Assembly (NCBI RefSeq): GCF_008831285.2
Contig: NC_045142.1
Location: forward strand, 5,155,501 to 5,219,500
DNA length: 64,000 nt
Origin: Nymphaea colorata
Taxonomy: Eukaryota; Streptophyta; Magnoliopsida; Nymphaeales; Nymphaeaceae
Reading direction: 5' to 3'
Below the pieces are notes generated by a model. It worked only from the letters and a program-made list of their open reading frames with translations, had not been told where the DNA came from and ran no database searches. Numbering within the stretch: position 1 is the stretch's first letter; each line of letters opens with the position of its first letter. Of this stretch, positions 26,006-38,780 are shown in pieces. Made by a program: the position numbers and the translations under genes.

Positions 26006-28150
26006 TCAGGATCAATATATCCAGGTGTGCCGACAATCATTGTTGATATTTGAGTCTTCTCAACAGCCCTCGAAATTCCAAAGTCTGCAACTTTGGCTTC
26101 TAGTCATTCATTTAGAAGGATGTTTGCGCTTTTTATGTCTCTGTGGATGATGGCAGGTTGGCAACCTGAGTGTAGATAATTCAAACCTGCATTTCCGGTT
26201 CAATTTATCAGCCTTCACAAGTGAACGTTAAAAATGATGAAGCTGTAGAGACTAAATGGTAGGGGCTTGCACACCTGTTGCAACATCCAAAGCAATTTGC
26301 AGCCGTCTCTTCCATGTTAAAGGTTCTGCAATGGTTTTTTTTCCTGCACGTAATGAAAACAATCTCCTAGCAATTAATTTTTTGATTTATTACAAAGATG
26401 ATATACACCAATATTGGCCCTTGTATGAACTATGTAAATACTATAGTCCTCAAAGGTTTGGGGGCTTAAGAAAAAATTAGCTGCTTCAAGTTTTAGAAGG
26501 TGTGTGTATATGTGTATGTTTCTTTACCATGTATTTTCTTATAAACAATTTTTTTTCCAAGAGGACTTTGCTAGTTAGGTAGTTAATTTGTTCAACATGC
26601 AAACTATGGGTGATATGAAATAGTTTGGGGGCTCTTCTTTTTAAGTTCACCCTTTTATAGCATTTGTTGATTTGATCTGGTGAAGAGCTTTAGATAGTAA
26701 TCTAGTCAAAATGGATTAGGTTCATGCTTTGTTTTTTGAGATATGCATCTCTTGTGAAGTACCATCACTTTTTTGAAAATTTTTGTTTCAGCGTGAATGA
26801 CAACATAATTTTTTCCTTTCTGCTAAAAAATTTTCAATTCCATAGTCTTAGTTTGTTGACTAAACATTGAGCTCATAGAAATTCACTTATTCATGCACCA
26901 GAAGAACAATGTGGTTGTGGAGTTTCTCTTTTCATTAGCATAAAAAAAATGTAAAGTTAGGTTCTATGATATAGAAGACAAGTGTCAAATTAATTACCAA
27001 TGAAGACTGCCCATGCACTTGCTTCCACATTTGCTTCAAAATTAGTTGGATGTGTGTCTTGTTATTGCTTTTTCCAATAGTTCTTGGGCTACTTCATGGT
27101 TGATAATGGTTTTGATGCTAATAATGGTAACACTCCACATATTTTGATCTTTCTGGCTCTTGGAAACAGTATAAAACACAACTAAAGTAGGTGTGATGCA
27201 ATCAATGAATATCATCAAATGACTAAAATATCACAAATTGATGATTAAACTAAAGGTAATGGGAAGCTTTCATCTATATGCATAACAATTTCTTCACACT
27301 TTTTAATTGCCTCTTGAAGTAATTCTTGCTGATAGCAAAAATGTCTAACAACATAGAATAACAAAAGCTTCCATCACGTCTAGACAAATGGCTTCTACAT
27401 TTTAGTTAAGCCTAGAAGTGTGAAACAATTTGATGGCCGGTACGGCAAATTTCCTAACTTCTTAATTGATCATCTTTACGTTATGTGCTTGAGTTGAAAT
27501 CACGATCTCAAATAATCAAATGCCATGAAATGCTTATAAAGAGTTGCACGTAAAAATCCTTTCTGACCTTCTAAAGTAATCATCTAGTGGCTTACTGCAT
27601 GTCCTTTGCATATTATATACTCATTCTATGACTTGATTGGATGTTATTTTTGTGATTTATTGAGTATAATTCCAAATTCATGATACACTATAAAAAAGTA
27701 TATTTATACCTGATAAGATGTCTCCCAAGCTTCCATGTTGCATGTACTCATAGAGGACAATCATATTCATTCCTTCGTCACAAAATCCAATGAATGAGAC
27801 AAGATTTTTGTGATGCACTGTCATTAATAACTTGACCTAAAATGTTGGACATGGAAAATATTGATTTAACTCACAAAATTATGTAATAAAACCAGCACAA
27901 TTAACTAGACAATAAGCATAATCTATTCTAACCTCTGCAACAAATTCTTGAGATCCTCGTTGCTGCAAATCTTTCAATACCTTGACTGCAACTTCATTGC
28001 CATTATCAAGGTAGCCATAATAAACAGAACTAGATCCTCCAGTACCAATAAGGATTTCAAAGTTTCGTGTGATCTTGACGATCTCTTCATAGGTGAATGC
28101 ATAGTTTGGCCCCGGCTGAATGCAACCATCTTGTTGCTTCACATGATTCT
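26006..28150 (-). pseudogene. Copy B exons 9-12: kinase N-lobe, catalytic loop and activation loop
   Basis: Exon 9 has FTYEEIVKITRNF, the glycine loop GTGGSSSVYYG and AVKVL with Lys601. The third glycine of the loop is Ser585. Exon 10 has HHKNLVSFIGFC and the hinge VLYEYMQHGSL. Exon 11 has PLTWKRRLQIALDVATG. Exon 12 has [15 protein letters not shown], then TGA at 26104-26106, then [13 protein letters not shown] and GTPGYIDPE. An Arg before LEAK is normal for the family, so the change is most simply CGA to TGA. HRD marks an RD kinase. All four exons have in-phase GT-AG borders. Confidence 0.82.
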
Positions 28151-29406
28151 CTACAATTTCACAAGACAATTCCTTAATATAAAAAGGATGCCTCTAATTT
28201 GTATCTTCATGGTAGACAAAAATCTATTTTCTGATCCATTGCTTTTACAATTTTCATGCCATTTAAGTTCATGAAGAAGTACAATGCAGACAATTGATTT
28301 TGAATGCCTATAATTAAGTTTGGGAGAAAATACACTTTCTTTCATCATTATTGTCACTTCAAGTCTGCAATAGTTTTTTCTTTCCAAACAAGTTGAAGGT
28401 GCAACCATGCTAGTACTCCAATGGGGACACACTTAGAACCACCATATGTAAGGAGTTGATGCCAACCCCCTTTGATCTAACTGTGGAACAATTTCTTAAA
28501 TACTTATCTCCTTTTCGATAAAAGCGGGCTAATTAGACCAAATACTTGTTCTCTTTCAATTGAAAAGGAATACACCAATCACCTTTTCTCTTACTTCATA
28601 GCTACATGTATAGAAACATCAATTTTAGCTACTTGATGATGAGCGAGTTGGAAACATGAAGAGGTGATGTAGTGAAGAAGAGGACCACTACTCAACCATG
28701 TAAAGTTGCCACCAATACAATGGAAAAGATTATAGCAGAAAAATTATACTTGGCAATGAACAATCAACCAAAATAGCAATAATCGGATAAGGAAAAAATG
28801 ATTAAAAAAGAGTTAAGGTTTAATTTCAAAGTCAATGTCTCACTCTTCACACATAAACAATTATTTGTAAACAGAGGAACAGAGAAATAAGCTGACATTT
28901 CAAATAGGATCTCAAGTCTTGATATCCAATGCATCGACTTACAGTTCATCATCACAATGAGGTTCAAGACTTACAAGTGGGTTGGTCCATCGTCCCCCAA
29001 ACAGACATAGACCAGGCAAATATGAATTTGCTATATATTAAAAGGCAATAGAGCATGCTTAACTGGTTAGTTCTAAATGGCCTCTTTTTGTAGAAATGAG
29101 GTTCAAGCGCAGTTCAATGCATTGTGACTGGTTGAAGCCAGACATTATGAAATATGAAAGAAATATTGCATCCAGGAAATTAACATCAGCAGAATAAGGT
29201 ACATAAGGATACAAAAAGTACATTCTCAGAAAAGACTTTTAGTAGCAAGAAGTATTCATTTTAGCGCAAGAATGCTCTCTCTTGCCTTTCATATGGAGGT
29301 GCCTTGGCCTATATGCTAAAAGAAGCTGGGACACTAAGGTAGTTTGATATTAGCAATCAAATTAATTGGAGTCAATCGAGGCATATTTGGGAATAAAATG
29401 ACTTAC

Positions 29407-29606
29407 CTACATTATTCTCAATCACAACATTTGATGGTGGCCTAAGACGTTGGCTTCGGAGGCATGAATATACGACACAACCAACTAGCAATAGAAATGA
29501 GATAAGTGAGCCAACTGATATTCCAACAATGATCGGCTTCTTATTTCTTTTGCCATCTATTGGAGGTGGACTAGGATTGTCTTCAGTAATGTTGTTTCCT
29601 GTTGTA
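29407..29606 (-). CDS. Copy B exon 8: juxtamembrane and transmembrane segment
   Basis: The 200-nt exon joins exon 7 to the kinase part. It encodes NITEDNPSPPPIDGKRNKKP and then a hydrophobic helix (IIVGISVGSLISFLLLVGCVV, residues about 501-522). The stop-transfer sequence YSCLRSQRLR follows, and the donor is gtaagt. The matching exon of copy A ends right after the helix. Confidence 0.8.
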
Positions 29607-29875
29607 CTATAAAAATAGAGACAATTAAAGAGATTCAAAATGCTATATATGGATTGAATGCCATTATCCAACTACAGATATTATGCTTTGAGCTTGGTAT
29701 GTTGTGAATGAAATACCATCACCCAATTGCAGTTATCATATTCTTAATTTGCCCATTGATGGCCTAAAGAAGTTATCCAAGTTCCCTTTGATTGCCCCTT
29801 TCTCTTTGTCTCTCTCATACAAAAAAGATATGGTCACCATGCGGCATTGCCTTCTCCAACAAAAATCCCACTTAC

Positions 29876-31760
29876 TTTAGTCTAAGTTTCTTGTTGCTTG
29901 CTAGTGATGCAGGTAAAGGTCCGGTGAAATTATTGTCTGCCAGGTTCCTACAACAATCAATGGAAATCTTGTCATAATAATAGCAAATGGTGATTAAATC
30001 AGGCAGCTAGAAAATTAAAACTGTATGATTGCTCTCAGATGGGGGAACAAAACATTCAGCACACTGCAATTTCATATAACTAATTGACTAAACTGTTGTG
30101 ATCCTTCTCTGCAAAGCAAACAACTGATCCCATACTTGTGGTCTCGTTTCCCCCTACAAGAACAATCAAAACTTTCCACAAGAACTCTCCATATAGATTT
30201 ATTAAGGATCCATAGAGAGGGCTGAGAAACGATCAGAACAAACCCAAGAATGCACATTTGGTCTAATACATGATTCATTTGAGTGGCTTCAATCAACTGG
30301 TGTTTAAGCGCTATCACAGTTTGGTTGCAAAGACGGCACACCCCCACAGATTGCTAAAACTATATATGACAAGTAATTTCACAGAATTAGATGAGGTTTT
30401 GATCTTCGTGTCACAAGTTTTGGTTCATCTGGTAAATTTAAAAGGTGAGATTAAGATTATAGAAACAAGAAGCTGACAAACAAACTGACAAAAGTAATAA
30501 TTGAGAGCTCCGTCATGGACACTGTTCAGGGACCTTCTTTTTCTTCTTTTTTTTTTTGTTTGGCAACGTCTCGATGCACTCTTTCGTCTTTACCAATGGG
30601 AGTGCAGGCTTAGGGATCTCAAAATTTCGATGCATTCTTTACTATACTCGATTTATTGGATGTCCGCATACTCACATTCCAATAAGCATCAAGAAGAAGT
30701 CTAAACTATGTCTGAATTGAGCTTTTAAATTTGCAATCCAAATATGTTCTGCTGACTTGTAAATATGCGCACAACCAATTAAAATGTGTTGATATTTGAT
30801 AAAGAATATTTGCTTACAACTGAATCCAAAATCATTTCGATATATTTATTTAAAATGTATCTAAATGCAAACTGGAGTGGATGCCATTTCTTAATTAAAT
30901 CCAAATCCAATCAGATTTTTTAATCTGATGCTAAAATAATTTTCATATCTGATTTTTATAAAGCAATTGATAGGATATCCCATCTGAAATACCGGATCCA
31001 TTGACATCTCTACTGGCGGTTTCATTAGAATTTAAAGAATACTCACAAGATATTTTGAGGTTAAACAATAAAAAATTGGAGGTAGCCTTCTATACTAAAA
31101 ACTTTTTGGACTTGAACTAATGAAAAAAAAAAAAAAAACATTCAGCTGAACTGGCTTTCGCAGTTTACTTAAGTTTTTTCTTTCGGTATATAAACTCACA
31201 GCTCTTTCAAGGAAGGAAATCTCCCCAAGAACTCTGGGATCTGCCCGTTCAAGCTGTTGTTACTCAGATCACTGCAAATCAGAGTTCTCATTCAGTGAAA
31301 CTTAAATATTAAGCAATCAAAAACCAACCATGATTGCGCCTTACTCACATCACCTCAAGTGCAGTCATGCTGCTGAAGTCTGGAAGGGTGCCGTTCAAGC
31401 CTGATCCGTTCAGGTGCCTAAACAAGCAAAGGAAAATAGTAAAGATACTCAACAGTGCCTCAAGATCAGAATATTAATCACCTACGTGAGTTAGAAAAAA
31501 AAAACATTCGTATCATCGAATCCAAGTTATTGGCCAATATAATTCATCCAAGTTTCAACTGGGAGGAGGAATGTAGGTAATAATTAAAGGACTCAGATCC
31601 CACGGTTATGTACCGCATGCTACTTACAGTTCAGTAACACGTGGTGGATCATCAGCATTGCAATTGAGCCAATCCCAGGTGAACCCTACGGGAAGGCATG
31701 GATCGCCTGCCCACAATTGAAGTTGTTGATATTGCTCCTGTAACATCACCAATGAGTTCA
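29876..31760 (-). CDS. Copy B exons 4-7: GDPC motif and leucine-rich repeats
   Basis: Exon 4 (31628-31760) carries WAGDPCLPVGFTWDWLNC. Exons 5 (31349-31417), 6 (31200-31271) and 7 (29876-29947) encode one LRR each, such as LSNNSLNGQIPEFLGRFPSL and LADNNFTGPLPASLASN. Lengths are 133, 69, 72 and 72 nt, the same as in copy A. Phases are uniform and all four exons are free of stops. Confidence 0.82.
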
Positions 31761-32475
31761 CTGCAAACCAATGTAAAAAAAAAGGGCATTGTGTTCAATC
31801 TTCTAATGGAACGAAATGGTAGAAGGATCTTCAGTTAGCATTTTCACCAAAATTTTCAGAAACTTGGAGAAGTGGTTAATCTTTTTCAATTTCCTTAGAA
31901 AAAAAATGTGTAATAAGGACCTATGTTTATCATATTTATCCATTTAGTCCCATATAGAATGTTAACTAAATTTTTTTAAAAAATGTGAGACCCTCTACTT
32001 GATTCAAAGTTAAAAAACAAATGCTTCATCATAAATGAACAATATTGGAGAGCACAAATTTCACTGTTCCAGCAAAATTAAGATGGTTTAGCGTAGCACC
32101 CCTTTTTTATAGGTCAGCAAGGGTGAAGCGGGTATCAGAAAAACCACATAAAGCCTATATTTTAAAATACATATAAAGAAAAGAATTATTGTGTGTTTGT
32201 TGATTTATTATGTAGGAACTAAACTATGTGTTGTCTAACTAATTTAATTATTACTTACAAAATGTTACGTATTTTGTTTAACTTGGCATATGACACCGTG
32301 TGAACGATAATTAAATTGATCAAACAACCCATATATGAAACAGCAAGGAATTTCTATATTTAGATAAACTTCGTAAATATAACTTATATGAACTAGTTGC
32401 AAGTTGCCTATTCAACTTGATTGATAATTTTTGAAGTGTCATGCGTTCATTTTAATGCGAGAGAGAGAGAGAGAC

Positions 32476-32963
32476 CATCCTGTTCGTTGGTTCCATTAGC
32501 AAGTCCTCGCTGGAGCTTGAAAACTTCCATTGCGTTGAGGATTGGAGGAAAGGATGCATTAGCTGTGTTGACCAAGGAAATGTTCGATCCCGCAGGCAGG
32601 TCACGGCCCTGATTGTAGTCAGTCAAATACGACTGGTAAGGAGGGACGATAGGATCCCCGTTACGCTTGATGCCACCAACAAGGAAATCGAATGATCTGC
32701 TCTTATTTCTAAAAGCTACCCCTAACACTTCCATAAAATAGAACTTGTAGTAATAGGTAGCATCTTCCAAAAATATTCCCGAAGTTGGAACCGTCAGAGC
32801 CGTTGCATTTCCCGACGCTGGTGTTATGGCGTGGACCAATGCCTTCCTTGGAATATCGGCCGTAATGTTTTGGATGAAGCTCATGTTATCTCTCGCCACA
32901 GTAACCACGCCGTCCATCTCAACACTAGGATGCCACCAGCGATCATATGCGTCATCAGGGTAC
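32476..32963 (-). CDS. Copy B exon 3: malectin-like domain, second half
   Basis: The exon starts after gatgcag, completing an Arg codon and giving RYPDDAYDRWWHPSVE, and ends LANGTNEQD at the donor g|gtctct. Its 488 nt match the length of exon 3 in copy A. Joined to exon 4 it gives the family pattern NEQDVNSL...QLW.GDPC. Confidence 0.82.
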
Positions 32964-33070
32964 CTGCATCCAATGCAACAGCTGAAAAGTTAAAGCGCGT
33001 TTAAACGTGATTTCCTCGTTCTATATAAATCTTATTTTTGGAAATTAACATTCTTTATGAACTTTCCGGA

Positions 33071-33395
33071 CGCAGAGATTAGAGATGGAACATAGTCTGG
33101 CCGGGGTCAGCCAGACACTCAAAACTCCAGCTTTTTCCAAAGGTAGAGATTAGACATGGAACATAAGTCAGGGCGGGTCAGCCCCACACTTGAAACTTGA
33201 GCTTGGTTCCGGCTTGATACCAAGCTCAGGTTCGGTCCTATTAAAATAAAAAAATACTTTTTAAAATATAAAATAATTTTTTTAAATATAATAAATTCTT
33301 TTAAAAATATATATATATTTAATAATTAAACAAAAATAATAAAAAAATTAAAAAGTAACTGGGCCGGGCCGTTTTTTTTCGAGCCCGGATAACGG
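33071..33395. repeat. Insertion in intron 2 of copy B, absent from copy A
   Basis: Copies A and B align on both sides (4590-4640 against 33060-33070 and 33395-33450), but copy B has about 325 extra bases. These include two copies of a gagattaga-atggaacata block (about 33078 and 33146), an AT-rich middle, and ggccggg/cccgg words. It looks like a worn small transposon inserted after the duplication. I could not define its ends. Confidence 0.45.
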
Positions 33396-35732
33396 GGGTG
33401 AGGTACATGGACAAAAAAAAAAAAGCTCGGCTCCTTTAAATGACTAAATCATCCCCAACAAAAAAGGTGGCAAAATGTAAAAAGACGATCTTGTGACGAG
33501 AAAAGTGGAACCTAAAAAGTTACCTTCTTTGACATTTTTGTAAATGATTGGCCATAAGTATTCACTAACATTCTTGTAAACGTTCTGGCTTTACTTGGAG
33601 TAGTTCTCTTTACTTGTGCATCCCCACAAGATGACCAAAGCCCACAAAGGCTCTTCAGTGCAAATATTGCGGATGGTTGCAAATCGATATCCTAGGTCGT
33701 ATTTGTTAAAGAGATTTACTGTTTCAGTTCAAGAGGATTATATATATATATATATATTACTACTTTTTTCTACTCCCTTGTGTCTCTCCTACTCTTTGAC
33801 CTATCTATTTTCTTTTCCTTTCAGAACCATCATTTCTAGTTTAAATGAATCTCATTGAAGGAAATGTATTTGAAAATAATTAAAGAGGCTTGTGCATGGA
33901 GAGCTACGGTTATAGTGCACCTAGTGTCAAATTCACTATCGGTTAATGAAGTGAGGACTGTTGGTTTTTTTATAAGAGATTACTCCCTTCATCTCCAGAG
34001 AGAGAGAGAGAGCTGGTGCACGCAATAGATGTTTACTAAACAAAAATAGGAGGAGGGAGTTGAGGTATTTTCGAAAAAATTTCAAAAAGAATGTCTTTTT
34101 CGGACTTTAACCGTTTTTGCAACATTTTTTTTATCCTTGTAGGGGTGCTCCCCTTTTTACTGGCTGGGGTATTCTGGTCATTTTAACTAGTTTTGCTTTC
34201 TGCGTTTCTTTTTTTATTGTGAACATCAATTGTAAGTTGCAGAGTGCTGGGATAATAAAGACTCCTGCGATCAGCAAGCATCATCAATCTGTTTAGTCTA
34301 CTTTCTATGCAAATGATGTTCTAATTATGTTTGTTAATTTGCGAAGACAAACCCTTCTCTCTCATATCAAAAGAAGATCATGGAAGAGTAAGATCGTAGA
34401 AGAGTTTGAAAGAGGTGCTAGAATGGTGAAAATTCTGAATAGTGCTTTATAATTGGATTTAATATGAATCCAAATCAGCTCAGCAAGGCAGCTAAACTCT
34501 TTGAACAGATATCTTTCAAGTACACTGGGCTGCCTTTGCTGGAAATTGAAGTAACTGAAGAGTTCGTCTTCTAGCTAGGTGATTTCCGGAAATACAATTT
34601 CATTTAAAGATTGGCTATAATATTTGTGTGTGTGTAGCAAGATTAATTCAGCTTCCACAATGAATAATACCAACTACTTGTTTTTTTAATTGAATGCTTA
34701 ATTTATAATAAGTATTTATAGAATAAACAAGTACACATAAACGTCAAATAAGTTAGAATTGGTAGAAGTTAAACCCAATAATATACACATGTATATGTGT
34801 GTGTGGGGCTTTGGCAGCTTTCATGAAATAAAAACCCGACCAAGAAAGCGAATGACGGCTAGCTTGCGTAAGCCAAACAAGCACACAGGATGTGCATCCC
34901 TCTCAAACCCACTTCTCTCTCTCTCTTCAATATTTAAAGATTTAATTTGACGCGATTTTGAGATCAAGACATGTATAAAGACACAAAGCACAAGATGAAT
35001 GACAACGTAACTTGTCATTTGTACCATAAAAATAATGTTGATTTTATAACATGCAGCTGGGAGATAGCGGTCCCGACTTTAATTAAGAATTAATGAGTAA
35101 AGAACCTTTTATAACACAGACTATATGGAAGGATGAATATTATTATTTTGTACAACAAAACTATACTGCATACCATGAAAGATAAAACAGACTTTTTTGT
35201 AATTACCACATCAATAAATTGTACTTTAATTTGTTCTTTCAAAAATGAGTTTGAGAATTGAACATGTATAGCTGTCGGTTCAATAAATCAACCGATTCAG
35301 CGAGTTAATTGAAGTGGCAGTGAAATGTTAAAAGAACGAATGAAAAAAAAAAAACTGATAATTATTGAAAATCAGTAAAATGCTCAAAGCAATCGTTCAA
35401 AAACGGAAGGCTACCAATATTCAATCGAATCGGTCGAACTGATGGGATTCACATTGGCTCATTCAGGACGGTGGTTCTAAAATGCTGACCGACTTCAACC
35501 CATCTTTTTCTTATGATACAAGAGCATAGCTCCCTACAAATCAATACCCTTCGGGGCACTAATTTCTCTCCATCAAAGCCTTAAAAATTAAAATTCTTCA
35601 AAGCCTTAAATACTACGGACGCGAAATTAAAAAATACGTTCGTTTGAGTCTTTTAGGTTGAGGTCCGTGTCAATGAGGTTATGCGTTAAAGCCTAGCTCC
35701 TCATATGCAGTTTATGTATCTTTTACTCTTAC

Positions 35733-36258
35733 CTTACGAAGTCCGCTGCTCCGAACGCTGTCCTGCTCCTTCGCAGAAGGGCATCTTCTTGGTCGTCCGT
35801 TTCGTACATGCTCGGCTCAAATTCCCTGATTTCAAGAGTGGAGATGAAGGGAGTCTGGTCGGGCGACGTGCGAGCAACACAGACGCTGATTTTGTCTCCC
35901 TTGGGTCCATATATTACTTCATGATAATAGGAGTTGCTGGAAGAAGTGTCCACAGTCACCCAAGTGTTGCCATCGAACTGAACATTGAAGGAAGGTGGCG
36001 ATGACTTGCCGTCGTAGTTGCCATAGAAGAAGGATGCCCGAACCATGTGTTTCTTGCCCGTGGCTACTCCTGGTATCACATAGCAGCTTTTCTTCTGGGA
36101 GGGAAAGTAGCGGAGGCTATTGAGCTCTTGACTGTATTTACCAAGATTCTGGACATGGGCAGCTTTCCCTGTCTTAATGTAACTGTCGTCGCCCACCCAT
36201 TTGATGCCTAACCCGTCGGTGTGCTCGCCAGTTCCTCCACAGTCAATGGTCAAGAACA
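35733..36258 (-). CDS. Copy B exon 2: malectin-like domain, first half
   Basis: The exon begins FLTIDCGGTGEHTDGLGIKWV and ends AFGAADFVR at a gtaagag donor; 526 nt. It carries the SLRYFP and YVIPG strands and the PSFNVQFDG strand seen across malectin-like ectodomains. It is intact and very close to copy A. Confidence 0.83.
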
Positions 36259-36561
36259 CTGAAGGAAACAAAGGAAAAGGTCACCGGTCACCGGTTATGA
36301 TGCATGCATGAAGGGCGTCCCTTCCATGGGGATGGTTCTATAGTTCCTCCAAATTAAATTCTTTCCTTGTATGCAAGCTATTAGTTGCCAGATATGTAGG
36401 AGAAGGAAACAAAGTGAGCTCGTAATAGAAAAGTGTGCTTGATGTCATTGCTTTTGAGGAAACTAGAAGCACTAATTATGTGGACTATAAATGTGGGCAT
36501 GTGTATTTCCTGGTTGCAAGTAAAGAGAACAGGCCCGATGGGAGATCATGAAAACACTTAC

Positions 36562-36631
36562 GCTGATCCCCAAAGCAGGAGAAAATTTGGATTGCAGTGC
36601 ACAAAGCAAAAAGGTGCAGGGATCTTGCCAT
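36562..36631 (-). CDS. Copy B exon 1: signal peptide
   Basis: The ATG at 36631 begins MARSLHLFALCTAIQIFSCF, then GDQ, ending at a strong donor gtaagt. Longer frames upstream begin only with GTG, so this ATG is the start. The 70-nt length equals exon 1 of copy A. Confidence 0.8.
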
Positions 36632-37365
36632 CCTGAAAGAATGATCGAGGGGTATGCAGGGTTCCACCGCGATTATCAGGAGACTCCAGAAGCGGAATCG
36701 ACTTCCTTGTTGGAGATTAATTTTGCCGAGTGGCTATAAATGAGTCCGGTTTAATGATTTCCCATAGACGCAAGCTTCTGTAAGCCATGAAACGTGACGA
36801 CATTAATTTTAAAGAATATTGGTAACGTCAAAAGACTTAATGAAAGTCTGCGCTTCAAAATTATTCACGTCATATATATATATACTTTCGGTCCCATCTT
36901 TTTATTGCATCAGCATGGTATAGACCATGGTTCATCTTTCTTGATCACGATAGCACACAATCCCAGGCAAAGTTCTAAAGGAAGGTGTTATGCAACATCT
37001 CAACAACTTTTTTTTGCAGATTCATGAAAAGATGGACTCAATCAGGGCTAAGTTTCTACATATCAACAAAAATTTCCCTTCTCGCCATCTTGAAATGATG
37101 ATCTATCGAGTTCCCACAAAGAAGACTTCAAGATGAACGGACCTTCTTTGGGGTTTAGTTCTGCCAAGAGATATTATTTAGCAATCCAGTTTGACAATGT
37201 TGTGGGGTTACAGGCGGGTTCCATAAGTCGTGCCGCAATGACATTAAGTTTTTAAAGGCTATTAAAGTGAAGTCAAAAGCTTAAATAGAAGTCTCCCTTT
37301 AAGAATTATTCTTTATCCTTATAATTCAATTCCATGAGGCTATTTAGTCATGTTGATCTAGACAT

Positions 37366-37445
<80 letters not shown>

Positions 37446-38780
37446 GTCGTCCATGCATGAATGGTGGACTCTATACATGCATGGGACATACTTTGAACCA
37501 TTTTTTTGCCTGCAGTTTTTCATATAATCTTGTTTATTTTCACTCATCTAATTGCAAAAAAGCTAGCTGATGAATTAAAATTAACCTATATTTGAATGTC
37601 TTGAAAAATGAAAAAAATCCTGAATTTTCAATGGCTTGATGGGCTTTCATAATGAGATAATCAAACTAATTAATTAGGTTTTCAAAATTCTTGCAAATGG
37701 ATCTACAATTTGTTTTTTCAAATTCCCTAAATGCCACGCATGTTGATATTTTTAATCTCAGAATTTCCAGAAGCAACTCAAAAAACGATGACGACATCGC
37801 TTGTAAAACGATTGATAAAATTAAGTAGATATATGACTACCCATTGGAATAATGGCAGACACTATAGCAAGATACATCTTCTATGATGCCATGTTCGTTG
37901 CTAACGGCAGGGGCCCTACCTTCCTGTCCAAATAAATAAAATAAAATTTTACGAACAAATTTTATAAAATTTCATTTATTTTATATACAAATTTTAAAAA
38001 ATTATATTTTGATTGCTCTTAAAATTTTGAAACTATAATTCAATCCCCTCATAAAAAATTTCTAGCTTTGCCCAACCCCTCATCCCCTCCCCCAACCAAC
38101 CCAACACAAATTTTTTTTTAAAAAAAAAGTACATGTAAGTTTACAAAATCTTTATTTATGTAATAAAAAATAACTAGTTCCCCCTGGCCGGACGTACAGA
38201 TGAACGCTTGATCATTGTGGGACTTCTTAAATTCTCTTCTCCAGTTGAACTTCATACTTTATTACTTCTCTGCTTTCTGTTTCTCTGTTGGAAAAAAAGA
38301 AAAAAAAAAAAAACTACAGTCGGCGGTGGCCTTTTATTTGTTGAAATGTTATTATCCTTGATCATTGTGGGACTTCTTAAATTCTCTGCTGCAGTTGAAC
38401 TTCACGTTTTATTAATTAATTCTCTGCTTTCTGTCTCTCCCAGGGAAAAAAAAAAAAGCTACCGGTGGCGGTGGCCTTTTTTTTTTTTGAAATGTCATTA
38501 TCATATGATCTCTACCCCGCTCTCTCCTGTCGGGACGATCCTGTAATTAAATGACGGAATAAGTACTGTACCTGTCATTGACCCCTGTTAATGGAAGCCA
38601 CGTCTGGTTATAAGCGGACTCATTAAAATGCTGTCATCTGTTGTATTCCAGCTTTGTCCTTAGAAGAGGGCTTTTTGTTTTTGTTTTTTTTCAGACGTGA
38701 CCAACGGAACTTTGATATATAGACAATAAAGACTTCTTAATAGGTGTTTGTTTGGTGTCCTAAGTTTATGGTTGAAGGTT
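36632..38780. other. Upstream region of copy B, noncoding
   Basis: This 5' flank matches 8200-10640. It contains a (CT)n(TA)n tract at 37372-37443 and a tandem doubling at 38208-38480, where the block with gatcattgtgggacttctta occurs twice (copy A has it once near 10022). No gene was recognised. Confidence 0.5.

Larger units (their letters stand above)
24821..36631 (-). pseudogene. Copy B: malectin-like LRR receptor kinase with in-frame stops
   Basis: All 13 exons can be placed with matching phases: 36562-36631, 35733-36258, 32476-32963, 31628-31760, 31349-31417, 31200-31271, 29876-29947, 29407-29606, 27933-28150, 27710-27836, 26275-26343, 26006-26186 and 25250-24923. They give 850 codons. 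Codon 709 is TGA (26104-26106), between HRD (residue 698 is Asp) and DFG (716-718). A second stop, TAA at 24923-24925, lies 34 codons before the TAG at 24821-24823 that corresponds to the end in fragment C. The older protein would be 884 residues, the usual family size. Everything else looks functional: signal peptide, malectin-like domain, GDPC, LRRs, membrane helix, Lys601 and activation loop. The gene is either a recent pseudogene or makes a receptor with a kinase cut at the catalytic loop. Confidence 0.82.
28500..38780. repeat. Direct segmental duplication, right copy (receptor B unit)
   Basis: This is the partner of 1-10640. Differences include the insertion at 33071-33395, a shorter CT/TA tract at 37372-37443, and an internal tandem doubling at about 38208-38480. 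Together the two copies show one ancestral unit with gene, introns and about 2.1 kb of 5' flank. Confidence 0.75.
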
